Shown: positions 23,862 to 32,350 of the stretch, piece by piece
Position numbering within the stretch: the stretch's first letter is position 1
Layout: each line of letters starts with the position of its first letter
Assembly (NCBI GenBank): GCA_902587215.1
Contig: CACIKJ010000004.1
Span: 1-43,811 of the forward strand
Direction: 5' to 3'
From: an uncultured Pelagibacteraceae bacterium
GTDB taxonomy: Bacteria; Pseudomonadota; Alphaproteobacteria; Pelagibacterales; Pelagibacteraceae
DNA length: 43,811 nucleotides
Notes under the pieces: model-generated
What the model saw: only the letters and a program-made list of their open reading frames with translations
What the model was told of the DNA's origin: nothing
Databases searched by the model: none
Program-made: the position numbers and the translations under genes

Positions 23862-24974
23862 ATGAAAATTGAACTCTTAAATAATAAAAAAGTAATTTTA
23901 GATACGGGCAAAACTAAAAAAGAAATACATCCTTTTTGGTTAAGAGAAAGAGTTTCAGAAAGAGAACATTTAGATCCAGGAACGCAACAAAGATTATTTG
24001 ATCCTGCTACTATGAATTTTCAAATAGAAATAGATGAAGCCAAAATTATTGGAGATTATTTAAACGTGAAGTTCAATGATGGCATAATTTCAAAATATGA
24101 GATTAAAAAACTATCATTGGAATTCGCTGGAACTGATAGTGAACTTAATGCGATTAATAAAACTCAATGGGACTGTAATTTGAAAAATTTTAAAAATTTT
24201 GAGTATAGTAAGAATTTTTTTGAGTCCAAAGAAATGTATGAAATGTTAGTTACATTTTATGAATATGGGTTTGTAATTATTAAAAATATTCCTACTAAAA
24301 ATAATTTTTTAATTGAATTTGGAAATTCAATAGGAAGTGTAAAAAGAACAAATTTTGGTGAACATTTTGATGTCAAATCTAAACCAAACCCAAATGATTT
24401 AGCATATACTGCTTTGCATCTTACTCCTCATACTGATAACCCGTACAGAAATCCACTCCCTCCTTGTATTCAAATTCTTCATTGTATTGAAAATGAGGTT
24501 AGTGGAGGTTATTCAACTTTAGTAGACGGTTATACGGTAACTGAATATCTTAAAAAAGACAAACCTGAGTATTATGATATTCTTTCATCAGTAAAGGTAA
24601 GGTTTAGATTTATAGATAAAGATGTTGTATTAGAAAGTTGGTCTGAATTAATTCATTTGGACCAAAATAAAAATTTTAAAAGTGTTAGGTTTAGCACTCG
24701 ACTAGATTACGTTCCACTTTTAGAGAAAAAAGAACTTGAGCTTTATTACGAGGCAAGAAAATATTTATCTGATTTATACAATTCAAATAAATATAGAATA
24801 GAATTTAAACTAATGCCTGGAGATTTAATGATGATGGATAATCATAGGCTGCTCCACGGTAGAACAGCATTTAATCCTAATGAAGGACGCAGGTTTCTAC
24901 AGGGATGTTATTTAGATTTTGATAGCACTGAAGGTAAATTAAGACATCTAAAAAGAAAATTTCAAATAAACTAA
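23862..24974 (+). CDS. Gamma-butyrobetaine hydroxylase-like 2-oxoglutarate/Fe(II) dioxygenase
   Basis: This is a 370-residue TauD/BBOX-type oxygenase. The N-terminal domain (about 1-100) has IHPFWLRERVSEREHLDPGT, the position of the zinc-binding DUF971-like domain of gamma-butyrobetaine and trimethyllysine hydroxylases; the zinc cysteines are not seen. The catalytic domain has the iron triad His190-x-Asp192 (LTPHTDNPY) and His332 (LLHGRTAF), plus the 2-oxoglutarate arginine in EGRRFLQG near 343. The predicted reaction is hydroxylation of a betaine-like substrate (carnitine pathway). It is a lone plus-strand gene between minus-strand genes and overlaps the methyltransferase gene by 4 bases at its end. 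Confidence 0.85.
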   Translation: MKIELLNNKKVILDTGKTKKEIHPFWLRERVSEREHLDPGTQQRLFDPATMNFQIEIDEAKIIGDYLNVKFNDGIISKYEIKKLSLEFAGTDSELNAINKTQWDCNLKNFKNFEYSKNFFESKEMYEMLVTFYEYGFVIIKNIPTKNNFLIEFGNSIGSVKRTNFGEHFDVKSKPNPNDLAYTALHLTPHTDNPYRNPLPPCIQILHCIENEVSGGYSTLVDGYTVTEYLKKDKPEYYDILSSVKVRFRFIDKDVVLESWSELIHLDQNKNFKSVRFSTRLDYVPLLEKKELELYYEARKYLSDLYNSNKYRIEFKLMPGDLMMMDNHRLLHGRTAFNPNEGRRFLQGCYLDFDSTEGKLRHLKRKFQIN

Positions 24975-25987
24975 ATTTTCTTGAATGCTAGTGTTTTTGT
25001 AAGATAAGCATTTTTAGAATAATACATTTTTAAATTAAATTTTTTTGCGGTATTCACCAAATCTTCTCGAATAAATTTTGAATAGTAAGGTTCATGTGTT
25101 GAATATGGAAAAAATTCTAACAATGGATCTAATATGTGATTATCCCCAAGTTGCAAAGAGTCCGTCAGAATAAATATCCCATCTTTTTTAAGAACTCTTG
25201 ATATTTCTGAAAATATTTTAGATCTTATTGCAGATGGAACTTCATGAAACAAATAAACTGAATTGATTATATCAAAAGATTTATCTTTGAAAGGTAAATC
25301 CTCACCTTTACAATTATTAAATTTAATATCCAAAAAATTTTTCAATTTTTTTTTTGCTACGTCCAAATAAGCCTTTGAAATATCTGAGCAAGTAACGTTT
25401 AATTTAGGAAAATTATATTTTATAGTTTTTATAAATTCACCAGATCCAGTTCCTATATCAAGAAAACTTAAATTTTCACCTTTAGATTTAACAAAATCAA
25501 TCATAGGTATCATAGAAAATCTTCTCATAGTGGCTGCAGACCCAGAAAACAACGTTTCTACTTGAAATTCATAAAGATTTGCTGAATTTTCAGTAAGATA
25601 TCCATCTGTTTGATAATGAAAATTTCTCAAAAAATATTTTGGTAAATCTTTATCCTCTTCTAAATCATTAAATTTATTTTGTGTTCTTCTTTTGTCAATT
25701 TTTGGCAAATCCATGAAAAAATTAAAACTCCCCTTAAATGCGTTAGTAAAATCTTTAACATTAGTTTTTGGGATTTTATATTTTTTTTGATTAATTAATT
25801 TTCTTTCCTCATTGAATAATTTTAACATTTCATAAAATAATTTTTTACCTGAGGGCATTTTTTTAAAAAAAGGTGGCGGATTTTCTCTATCAATTTTTAT
25901 AGGTGTTGCGTATTTAAAAGAAATTAAATAATGAGTTGAGTACCATACAAATTTTGTAGATTGACCTAGTAAATATGCTAAAGACAT
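24971..25987 (-). CDS. Class I SAM-dependent methyltransferase
   Basis: This is a 338-residue protein. An N-terminal region of about 140 residues without a recognised domain (it includes KIDRENPPPFFKKMPSGKK near 32 and NFHYQTDGYLTENSANLYEFQVE, in two parts, near 125) precedes a Rossmann-like methyltransferase domain. In that domain motif I is FLDIGTGSGEF near 175, with an acidic CSDISKAYLDVAKKKL and the post-motif DIINSVYLFHEVP near 240. The pattern resembles methyltransferases acting on small molecules or lipids (UbiE/BioC-like). The substrate is unknown. ccdA lies upstream on the same strand with a 15-base gap, so they may be co-transcribed. Confidence 0.8.
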   Translation of the reverse strand: MSLAYLLGQSTKFVWYSTHYLISFKYATPIKIDRENPPPFFKKMPSGKKLFYEMLKLFNEERKLINQKKYKIPKTNVKDFTNAFKGSFNFFMDLPKIDKRRTQNKFNDLEEDKDLPKYFLRNFHYQTDGYLTENSANLYEFQVETLFSGSAATMRRFSMIPMIDFVKSKGENLSFLDIGTGSGEFIKTIKYNFPKLNVTCSDISKAYLDVAKKKLKNFLDIKFNNCKGEDLPFKDKSFDIINSVYLFHEVPSAIRSKIFSEISRVLKKDGIFILTDSLQLGDNHILDPLLEFFPYSTHEPYYSKFIREDLVNTAKKFNLKMYYSKNAYLTKTLAFKKI

Positions 25988-26002
25988 TGTTATTTATAAC
26001 TC

Positions 26003-26707
26003 TTAACCAAGTTTTTGTAAAATAGGAAAATATTCAATTAAATAAAAACCTAAAGCTTGTAGCTGATTTGTTAATATTAAAAGTCCAGTTACTAGAAGCA
26101 AATAACCACTGATGTTTATAATTATTCTCATTTTTGATTTAATTTTATTTGAGACACCAATAAATTTTTGAATCAATAATCCTGAAAGAATAAAGGGAAT
26201 TGCTAATCCTAAAGAATAAAAACATAATAATAATACTCCTTTAGGTAAAGATTCTTCTGTTGTCGCTAAAACTAATATTGATCCAAGGATTGGACCGATA
26301 CATGGTGTCCAACCAAAACCAAATGCCATTCCTAATAATATAGGACCAAAAGTACTTGTACTATTAGAAACTTGAATTCTTTTTTCGTAATTAAAAATTT
26401 TTATATTTAGAAGACCTAAAATATGAAGAGAAAAAATTATTATTATTATACCTGCTATAATTCTTAATTCATTTGAATAATTTAAAAATAACTGACCAAT
26501 AAAAGTTGCTGCGGCTCCAAATAAAATAAAAACCAAAGAAAATCCAACTGTAAAAAATATTAATGGAGATAATTTTATATTTGTTTCTGAAAGATCATTA
26601 AAAGTAGTTCCTGAAATATAAGAAATATAACCTGGTATTAATGGCAAAACACATGGCGACAAAAAACTAATTAGTCCTGCACCAAAAGCTATAAGTAATT
26701 CTATCAT
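26003..26707 (-). CDS. ccdA: Cytochrome c biogenesis protein CcdA (thiol:disulfide transmembrane carrier)
   Basis: This is a 234-residue inner-membrane protein with six hydrophobic helices that passes electrons from cytosolic thioredoxin to periplasmic thiols, keeping apocytochrome c cysteines reduced. The two redox cysteines lie in the internally repeated motifs LSPCVLPLIPGYISYISG (near residue 18) and GWTPCIGPILGSIL (near 134), with the usual Pro flanking residues. The length fits CcdA rather than full DsbD. The start follows the ppc stop by one base, so it is translated from the same message as ppc; no functional link between them is evident. Confidence 0.92.
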   Translation of the reverse strand: MIELLIAFGAGLISFLSPCVLPLIPGYISYISGTTFNDLSETNIKLSPLIFFTVGFSLVFILFGAAATFIGQLFLNYSNELRIIAGIIIIIFSLHILGLLNIKIFNYEKRIQVSNSTSTFGPILLGMAFGFGWTPCIGPILGSILVLATTEESLPKGVLLLCFYSLGLAIPFILSGLLIQKFIGVSNKIKSKMRIIINISGYLLLVTGLLILTNQLQALGFYLIEYFPILQKLG

Positions 26708-26708
26708 T

Positions 26709-29393
26709 TTATCCAGTATTTTTCATAGCAGCCGAAATACCAGCTATAGATGTCATTAGTGCATCATTTAAGTATTTTTTATTTTTCAAATTATTTTTAT
26801 TTTTTAATTTTTTTATTACTATTGGTTGAATTATATTTAATACTTCTGAATAAATATTCCTTACAATAACTGAGCTTCTATATTTTTTTCTATTATTTAA
26901 AATTTCCTTAGGTGTGATCTTTTTATTTAATTTTTTAATTTGATCGAATTGAAATCGAAGTTTTTTACCAACTCTTTTAAGACTTTCGTCAGCTAAATAA
27001 TATTCATATATTTTTGAAATATTTGGATCTACTTTAGAAATCACCATATCTAAAATATCAAGCATGGAATTGAAAAAAGGCCAATTTTTTTCCATATCAA
27101 ACAATGTTTTTCTGAATTTTTTTATATAAGAATATCTTAATGCTTCTGCGATTCCAAGCCACGCTGGCAACATTAACCTAATTTGAGTCCATGCAAAAAC
27201 CCATGGAATGGCTCTTAGACTTTTTATGTTATCAGTTTTTTTTCTTTTAGACGGCCTTGATCCTATTGATAATTTACCGAGCGCAATATGTGGTGTAACA
27301 GTTTTAAAATATTTTATAAATTCAGAGCTTTGATTGATATTTTTTCTGTAAGAATTTTTTGATATATTGGACATTTTCTCAATTAAATATCTCCAATTTT
27401 TTTTTGGCACTGGTGGTGGATTTAAAGATGCCTCGGTAACAGCTCCTATGTAGCTACATAAATTATATTTTGCGAGTGGTTCATATCCATATTTTTGCTG
27501 AATCACTTCACCTTGATCTGTAATTCTTATTTTTCCGTTAACTGAATTTGGTGGTTGAGATCTTAGAGTTGCCTGAATTGGACCACCTCCTCTACCAGCT
27601 GATCCACCTCTACCGTGAAAAAAAGTTACATTAATTTGATATTTTTTTGCTAATTTAATAATTTCCTCTTGAGCTGTATATTGATGCCAACTCGCGCATA
27701 TCTTTCCAGCATCTTTGCTGGAATCAGAGTAACCTATCATAACTTCTTGGTTATTTTTAATTAAGTTTCTATACCATTTTTTTGAAAATAGAGTTTCCAT
27801 AATTTTTTTTGCATTAATTAAATCATCCAATGTTTCAAATAATGGAACAACCCTCAATTTTTTTTTTATGTTTGCCTCCTTTTGTAAAAACAAAACTGAT
27901 AAAATATCTGAAGCTGAGGCTGTCATAGAAATGACATATGCTCCTAAACATTCTGATGGTTCTTGTGATAATATTTTAAATGTTGACCAAACTTCATTAT
28001 TTTCTTTATTTTTAAAATTAAAATTATTGATTAAATTTTTTCTTGAAATTATTGCAGATTTTAAAAAATCTATTTTTTGTGTTTCGGTTAATTCAAGATA
28101 TTTTTTTTTGTATTTTTTTTTTAATAACTCATTTATCAACTGGCTATGTCTTGTCGACTCTTGACGAATATCTAATCTTGCTAGATTAATGCCAAAACAT
28201 TTTGCTCTTCTCATTAAATCTAATAATTGTCCGCTAGCTATATTTTCACATTGATTTGTTTCAAGTGACTCTCTTACAACTCTCAATGGTTTAAGTATTT
28301 CCTCTCTTGAAGTAAGCAGTTTAGATTGATCGAGATGGTGACCGTTTACTAAGTGTTGTTCAATTAATCTATGAGTTTTTCTCATTTTATCTCTTAAAGG
28401 TCTCAAATAAACTCTATAAGGCTCAAATGACTTGCCTACGACATTAGTTATTTGTTTCGAACATTTTTCCATTGAGTATGATCTAATTATTTTAGTTAAA
28501 GCTTTTTCATAAAGTTTTGCAGCTTCCCATCTTGATAATAAAATAACTTCTTTAGTTACTTTAGCTGTCACATTTGGATTTCCATCTCTATCTCCACCCA
28601 TCCAAGAACCAAATTCAATTGGATTAAAGTTTTTTGGAAGTGGTTTATTCATATTTTTTACAAAAATTGAGTTTAATCTTCTATAAACTTTTGGAATTGT
28701 TTCCCAAAGACTGTCCTCAATTATTGCAAGTCCCCATCTCGCTTCGTCAAATGGTGATGGTTTGAATCTTTTAAGATCATCTGTGTTCCATATAATGGTT
28801 AATTCGTCATATAATTTTTTATCTAAAACAATTTTTTTAGAAGGAAAATTTTTTAATAATTCTCTTTGTTCAAGTATTTCGGTTATATTATGGTATTTTT
28901 GAATAAGAGTTCTGCGTTTTACTTCTGTTGGGTGAGCGGTGAGCACGATCCCAATGTTTAAATTTTTTGCAAAATTATATATTTTATTATTAGATATTTT
29001 CGAATTTTTAAAAAGTTTTTCAAAAATTTCCTCAATAAAAATATTTTTAACATTAATATCTTTTTTATTTTCATACTCATTTAAACTTCGTGACGCATCT
29101 ACTAATTCAGCTAAATTTAAAAGATTCATAAAATGAGTAAAAGCTCTTGTAACTTTAAAAGTATTTTTTGAATCAAGTTTCGATAAGATTCTTAAAATAT
29201 TTTTTTTTGATGTATCTGTTCGAGAATTAAATTTACTAATTTTTGAAAGTTTTCTAATTTTATCAACTAATTTAAAAAAAGCCTCACCTTCTTGGTCCTT
29301 TAAAACTTTACCAAGAACAATGCCTAAATATCTTACATCTTCTCTTAATGATTTGGTAGGAATTCTATCGTAATAAAGATCTCTTTTTATCAT
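26709..29393 (-). CDS. ppc: Phosphoenolpyruvate carboxylase
   Basis: This anaplerotic enzyme makes oxaloacetate from phosphoenolpyruvate and bicarbonate in the cytosol. At 894 residues it has full length. Catalytic landmarks are GIVLTAHPTEVKRRT (catalytic His near 155), GSWMGGDRDGNPNVT near 265, VMIGYSDSSKDAG near 550 and the PEP-binding loop FHGRGGSAGRGGGP near 597. The C-terminus AMKNTG matches the conserved xNTG end of the family. In an autotrophy-poor, streamlined heterotroph it replenishes the TCA cycle. It is followed directly by ccdA. A 21-base gap separates it from the FAH-family gene upstream. Confidence 0.96.
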   Translation of the reverse strand: MIKRDLYYDRIPTKSLREDVRYLGIVLGKVLKDQEGEAFFKLVDKIRKLSKISKFNSRTDTSKKNILRILSKLDSKNTFKVTRAFTHFMNLLNLAELVDASRSLNEYENKKDINVKNIFIEEIFEKLFKNSKISNNKIYNFAKNLNIGIVLTAHPTEVKRRTLIQKYHNITEILEQRELLKNFPSKKIVLDKKLYDELTIIWNTDDLKRFKPSPFDEARWGLAIIEDSLWETIPKVYRRLNSIFVKNMNKPLPKNFNPIEFGSWMGGDRDGNPNVTAKVTKEVILLSRWEAAKLYEKALTKIIRSYSMEKCSKQITNVVGKSFEPYRVYLRPLRDKMRKTHRLIEQHLVNGHHLDQSKLLTSREEILKPLRVVRESLETNQCENIASGQLLDLMRRAKCFGINLARLDIRQESTRHSQLINELLKKKYKKKYLELTETQKIDFLKSAIISRKNLINNFNFKNKENNEVWSTFKILSQEPSECLGAYVISMTASASDILSVLFLQKEANIKKKLRVVPLFETLDDLINAKKIMETLFSKKWYRNLIKNNQEVMIGYSDSSKDAGKICASWHQYTAQEEIIKLAKKYQINVTFFHGRGGSAGRGGGPIQATLRSQPPNSVNGKIRITDQGEVIQQKYGYEPLAKYNLCSYIGAVTEASLNPPPVPKKNWRYLIEKMSNISKNSYRKNINQSSEFIKYFKTVTPHIALGKLSIGSRPSKRKKTDNIKSLRAIPWVFAWTQIRLMLPAWLGIAEALRYSYIKKFRKTLFDMEKNWPFFNSMLDILDMVISKVDPNISKIYEYYLADESLKRVGKKLRFQFDQIKKLNKKITPKEILNNRKKYRSSVIVRNIYSEVLNIIQPIVIKKLKNKNNLKNKKYLNDALMTSIAGISAAMKNTG

Positions 29394-29414
29394 TAAATAA
29401 TATTGATAATGTTT

Positions 29415-30263
29415 TTAATCTTTGTAGGCAACAACACTATGTTTTTGAAGTCCTAATTTATCAATACCTAAAACTACTTCTTCACCACCCTTTAAAAAAC
29501 GTGGAGGCTTCATGTTTTCTCCAACACCTGGTGGAGTGCCTGTACAACAGATATCTCCAGGGTGTAAACTCATACAAGAACTCATATATGATACTAATTC
29601 TTTTACACCAAAAATCATTTTCTCTGTATTTCCAGTTTGCATTCTTTCTCCATTAACATCTAAAAACATATTTAATTTATCAAAGTCCGGCAATTCATCT
29701 TTTGTAACTATATATGGACCTATCGGACCAAATGTATCAAAGCCCTTGCCTTTATCCCAGGTCAAACCTTTGTTTTTTTGAAAATTTCTTTCACTTACAT
29801 CATTTACTAAAAAAAAACCTAAGACATAATCCAAAGCATTTTCAACACTAACATTAAGTGCCTTTTTTCCAATCACAAAACCTAATTCAACTTCCCAATC
29901 TGTATGTTGTGAACCTTTAGGAACAATTATAGGATCATTTGGTCCAACAATGCAACTTGTAAACTTAGAAAATATAATTGGCTCTTTTGGTATTGGAAGA
30001 TTTTGTTCTTCTGCATGATCCTTAAAATTCAATCCTATGCCAATAAATTTGGAAGGTTTTGAGACACAAGCACCTATTCGTACTTTTGGATCTAACTTTG
30101 GTAAATCATTAATATTAATTTTTTTTATTTTTTCGAAAATATCGAAATTTAATGTTTCAGGGTTTAAATCATCGATTACTGAGGATAAATCTCTAAAGTT
30201 ATTTTGACTATCAATTAAAGCTGGTTTTTCAGATCCAATATTACCTAATCTTAATAATTTCAT
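29415..30263 (-). CDS. Fumarylacetoacetate hydrolase family protein (diketo-acid hydrolase/ureidoglycolate lyase-like)
   Basis: This is a 282-residue FAH-superfamily enzyme. The N-terminus MKLLRLGNIGSEKPALID is typical of the 2,4-diketo-3-deoxy-sugar-acid hydrolase and ureidoglycolate lyase group. The FAH domain begins at FIGIGLNFKDHAEE near 73, with the metal ligands in DWEVELGFVIG (two Glu) and NDVSERNFQ (Asp) and the GDICCTGTPPGVG motif near 235. I chose the ATG at 30263; the longer frame would begin at a TTG. It lies downstream of the ROK kinase and inositol-type genes, so a role in sugar-acid cleavage is plausible. Confidence 0.88.
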   Translation of the reverse strand: MKLLRLGNIGSEKPALIDSQNNFRDLSSVIDDLNPETLNFDIFEKIKKININDLPKLDPKVRIGACVSKPSKFIGIGLNFKDHAEEQNLPIPKEPIIFSKFTSCIVGPNDPIIVPKGSQHTDWEVELGFVIGKKALNVSVENALDYVLGFFLVNDVSERNFQKNKGLTWDKGKGFDTFGPIGPYIVTKDELPDFDKLNMFLDVNGERMQTGNTEKMIFGVKELVSYMSSCMSLHPGDICCTGTPPGVGENMKPPRFLKGGEEVVLGIDKLGLQKHSVVAYKD

Positions 30264-30281
30264 AAAATTCAATTATATAAA

Positions 30282-31181
30282 TTAATAATTAATATTTCTA
30301 CCTAATCTTGCCGCACCCCTTACTCCACTAGCATCTCCAAACTTTGGTTTTAAGAAGATGCCCTCAAATTCATTTCCAGCAACGAATTTTCTCACTTTTG
30401 ATTGAATTTCATTAAAAAAATCAATTTCATTAGATAAGCCGCCGCCAAAAATAAAAACATCTGGATCTAAAATATTTACCACTGAAGCTATTGCCATTGA
30501 TAGGTTGTCTTTAAATTCCTCAATAGTTTTTTCAGCGTCAAGATCATGTTTTCTGTAAAGCTCAAAAATTTCTTGAGCTTTTAGATCTTTTTTGAATTCT
30601 TTTTTAAATTTTTTCGATAAACTTAATCCTGAAATTGAACTTTCAATTTCTCCTTCTCTTAAATTGGTTTTTTTTACTTTTGACTCCCTGCCAACTAATG
30701 GAAGTTGATTATGTCCCCACTCGCCCGTGATACCATGTGGACCTGAGACAATCTTTTTATCAATCACCAAACCTCCACCTACACCTGATCCCAAAATAAT
30801 CCCAAATACAATTTTATAATGTTTTCCGGATCCGTCTATAGCCTCTGATAAAGTAAAACAGTTAGCATCATTTTCACAAAATATTTCTCTACCAATAGCC
30901 TCACGTAAGTCTTTTTGAAAGGGCTTGTTGTTTATCCAATCACAGTTTGGTGAATTTTTGATTAAACCTGTATGAATTGAATGTATGCCTGGATGACACA
31001 CTCCAATTGGTACTTCTTTTCCGATATTTAATTCGATTTTTTTTACAATTTCATTTATACTTTTAATTATTGACTTGTAATCTTTTGGACAATCAAATCT
31101 AGATCTACCTGTTTCCTCTCCATTATCATGTAACAAAATATATTCAATTTTTGTTGCGCCTACATCAATTCCAATTTGCAT
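30282..31181 (-). CDS. ROK-family sugar kinase (zinc motif absent)
   Basis: This is a 299-residue ASKHA-fold protein of the ROK family. It has the phosphate-1 loop IGIDVGATKIEYILL at the N-terminus, FCENDANCFTLSEA near 117, VFGIILGSGVGGGLVIDK near 132 with the catalytic region and DVFIFGGGLSNEID near 245. Most ROK kinases have a zinc-binding GH...CxCGxxGC segment. Here the GH of GEWGHNQLP near 155 is followed by a stretch with no cysteines at all. The predicted role is phosphorylation of a hexose or deoxy-ketosugar acid. Two bases separate it from the Gfo/Idh/MocA gene upstream, consistent with an operon with that gene and iolD. Confidence 0.85.
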   Translation of the reverse strand: MQIGIDVGATKIEYILLHDNGEETGRSRFDCPKDYKSIIKSINEIVKKIELNIGKEVPIGVCHPGIHSIHTGLIKNSPNCDWINNKPFQKDLREAIGREIFCENDANCFTLSEAIDGSGKHYKIVFGIILGSGVGGGLVIDKKIVSGPHGITGEWGHNQLPLVGRESKVKKTNLREGEIESSISGLSLSKKFKKEFKKDLKAQEIFELYRKHDLDAEKTIEEFKDNLSMAIASVVNILDPDVFIFGGGLSNEIDFFNEIQSKVRKFVAGNEFEGIFLKPKFGDASGVRGAARLGRNINY

Positions 31182-31183
31182 AA

Positions 31184-32344
31184 TTATTTTAATATTTTTT
31201 TAATTTCTTTCTGTGAAAAATGTTTAGGTATTTTACAAGTAGTACTCAATTTAATTGGTTTATTAGTTTTTGCAGAGATCATTGTAGATTGTATTAAGTC
31301 TAAAACATGAACCGAAACTTCTCCATTACATCTATGTATTTTTTTATTTTCAATACAATATGCCATCTCAGCTAAACCAACTCCTCTATAATTTGCATTT
31401 GTTGGAGATTCATTTGCTCTAGAACTTTGAGTTCTGATATTTATTCTTCCAAGCGGCATTTTTGTCGTCTTAAATTCTTTCCAAGGGCTGCCCAGTTTTT
31501 TACAAATAAAAACTGACCCTCCAAACATATTTGGATCAGGAACTATCATAGAACCTTTAGTCCCATATAATTCAATATGATTTCTCTGATGAGCTATTAC
31601 ATCAAATGATAAAGTTAATCTTATAATGCTGTTATTTTTAAATACTATTGTGGTGAAATATGTTGTTGGACATTCAACTTTTATTTTTTTTCCTTTTTTT
31701 GGACCAATCCCAATAGTTCTGAAACTTGCGCCTTTCATTAAACTTGCTGCTTTTACTTCTTTTGCTGGACCTAGTAAATTTACAAGAGCTGTTAAATAAT
31801 ATGGTCCCATGTCAATTACAGGTCCCCCTTCCTTTTTTGCAAACCATGGTTCAGGATTGGGATGGTATGATTGAACCCCTGGAAATGCAAAAATTGCATT
31901 TCCTAAATTTACTTTACCAATAATTTTATTTTCTAAAAGTTCTTTAGACTTTTGATTTCCACCACCTAAAAAGGTATCTGGCGCGTTCCCCAAATAAAGT
32001 TTTTTTTTCTGAGAGATTTTAAGCAATTCTTTTCCCTCAAAAAGATTAATAGATAAAGGTTTTTCAGAGTAAACATGTTTACCATTGAGTAACGATTTTT
32101 TTGCAATTTGAAAATGAGCTTTAGGTGGAGTTAAGTTTAAAATAATTTCAATATTTTTATCTTTAAGTAAATTATTTACAGGTAAATTCTCTATGTTGTA
32201 TCTTTTGGCGCACTTTTTAGCAGCTTTATTATTAATATCTGCACATTTAATAATTTTGAAATTATTAAAGTATTTATGTGCTCGAAAATATGTTTCAGCT
32301 ATATGTCCGCAACCAATCAGACCTACCTTAAATATTTTATTCAT
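31184..32344 (-). CDS. Gfo/Idh/MocA-family oxidoreductase
   Basis: This is a 386-residue NAD(P)-dependent dehydrogenase. The Rossmann start VGLIGCGHIAETYFRA is followed by the hallmark SEKPLSIN with the catalytic Lys near residue 95 and a GGGPVIDMGPYYLTALVNLLGPA block near 180, where the second catalytic Asp/His region lies. The C-terminal GFO/IDH alpha-beta domain is complete. Six bases separate it from the iolD stop upstream, so it is an inositol-locus member, but its exact polyol or sugar substrate is unknown. It is much longer than the IolG-type gene at 38913 and not a close copy. Confidence 0.88.
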   Translation of the reverse strand: MNKIFKVGLIGCGHIAETYFRAHKYFNNFKIIKCADINNKAAKKCAKRYNIENLPVNNLLKDKNIEIILNLTPPKAHFQIAKKSLLNGKHVYSEKPLSINLFEGKELLKISQKKKLYLGNAPDTFLGGGNQKSKELLENKIIGKVNLGNAIFAFPGVQSYHPNPEPWFAKKEGGPVIDMGPYYLTALVNLLGPAKEVKAASLMKGASFRTIGIGPKKGKKIKVECPTTYFTTIVFKNNSIIRLTLSFDVIAHQRNHIELYGTKGSMIVPDPNMFGGSVFICKKLGSPWKEFKTTKMPLGRINIRTQSSRANESPTNANYRGVGLAEMAYCIENKKIHRCNGEVSVHVLDLIQSTMISAKTNKPIKLSTTCKIPKHFSQKEIKKILK

Positions 32345-32350
32345 TAAAGA

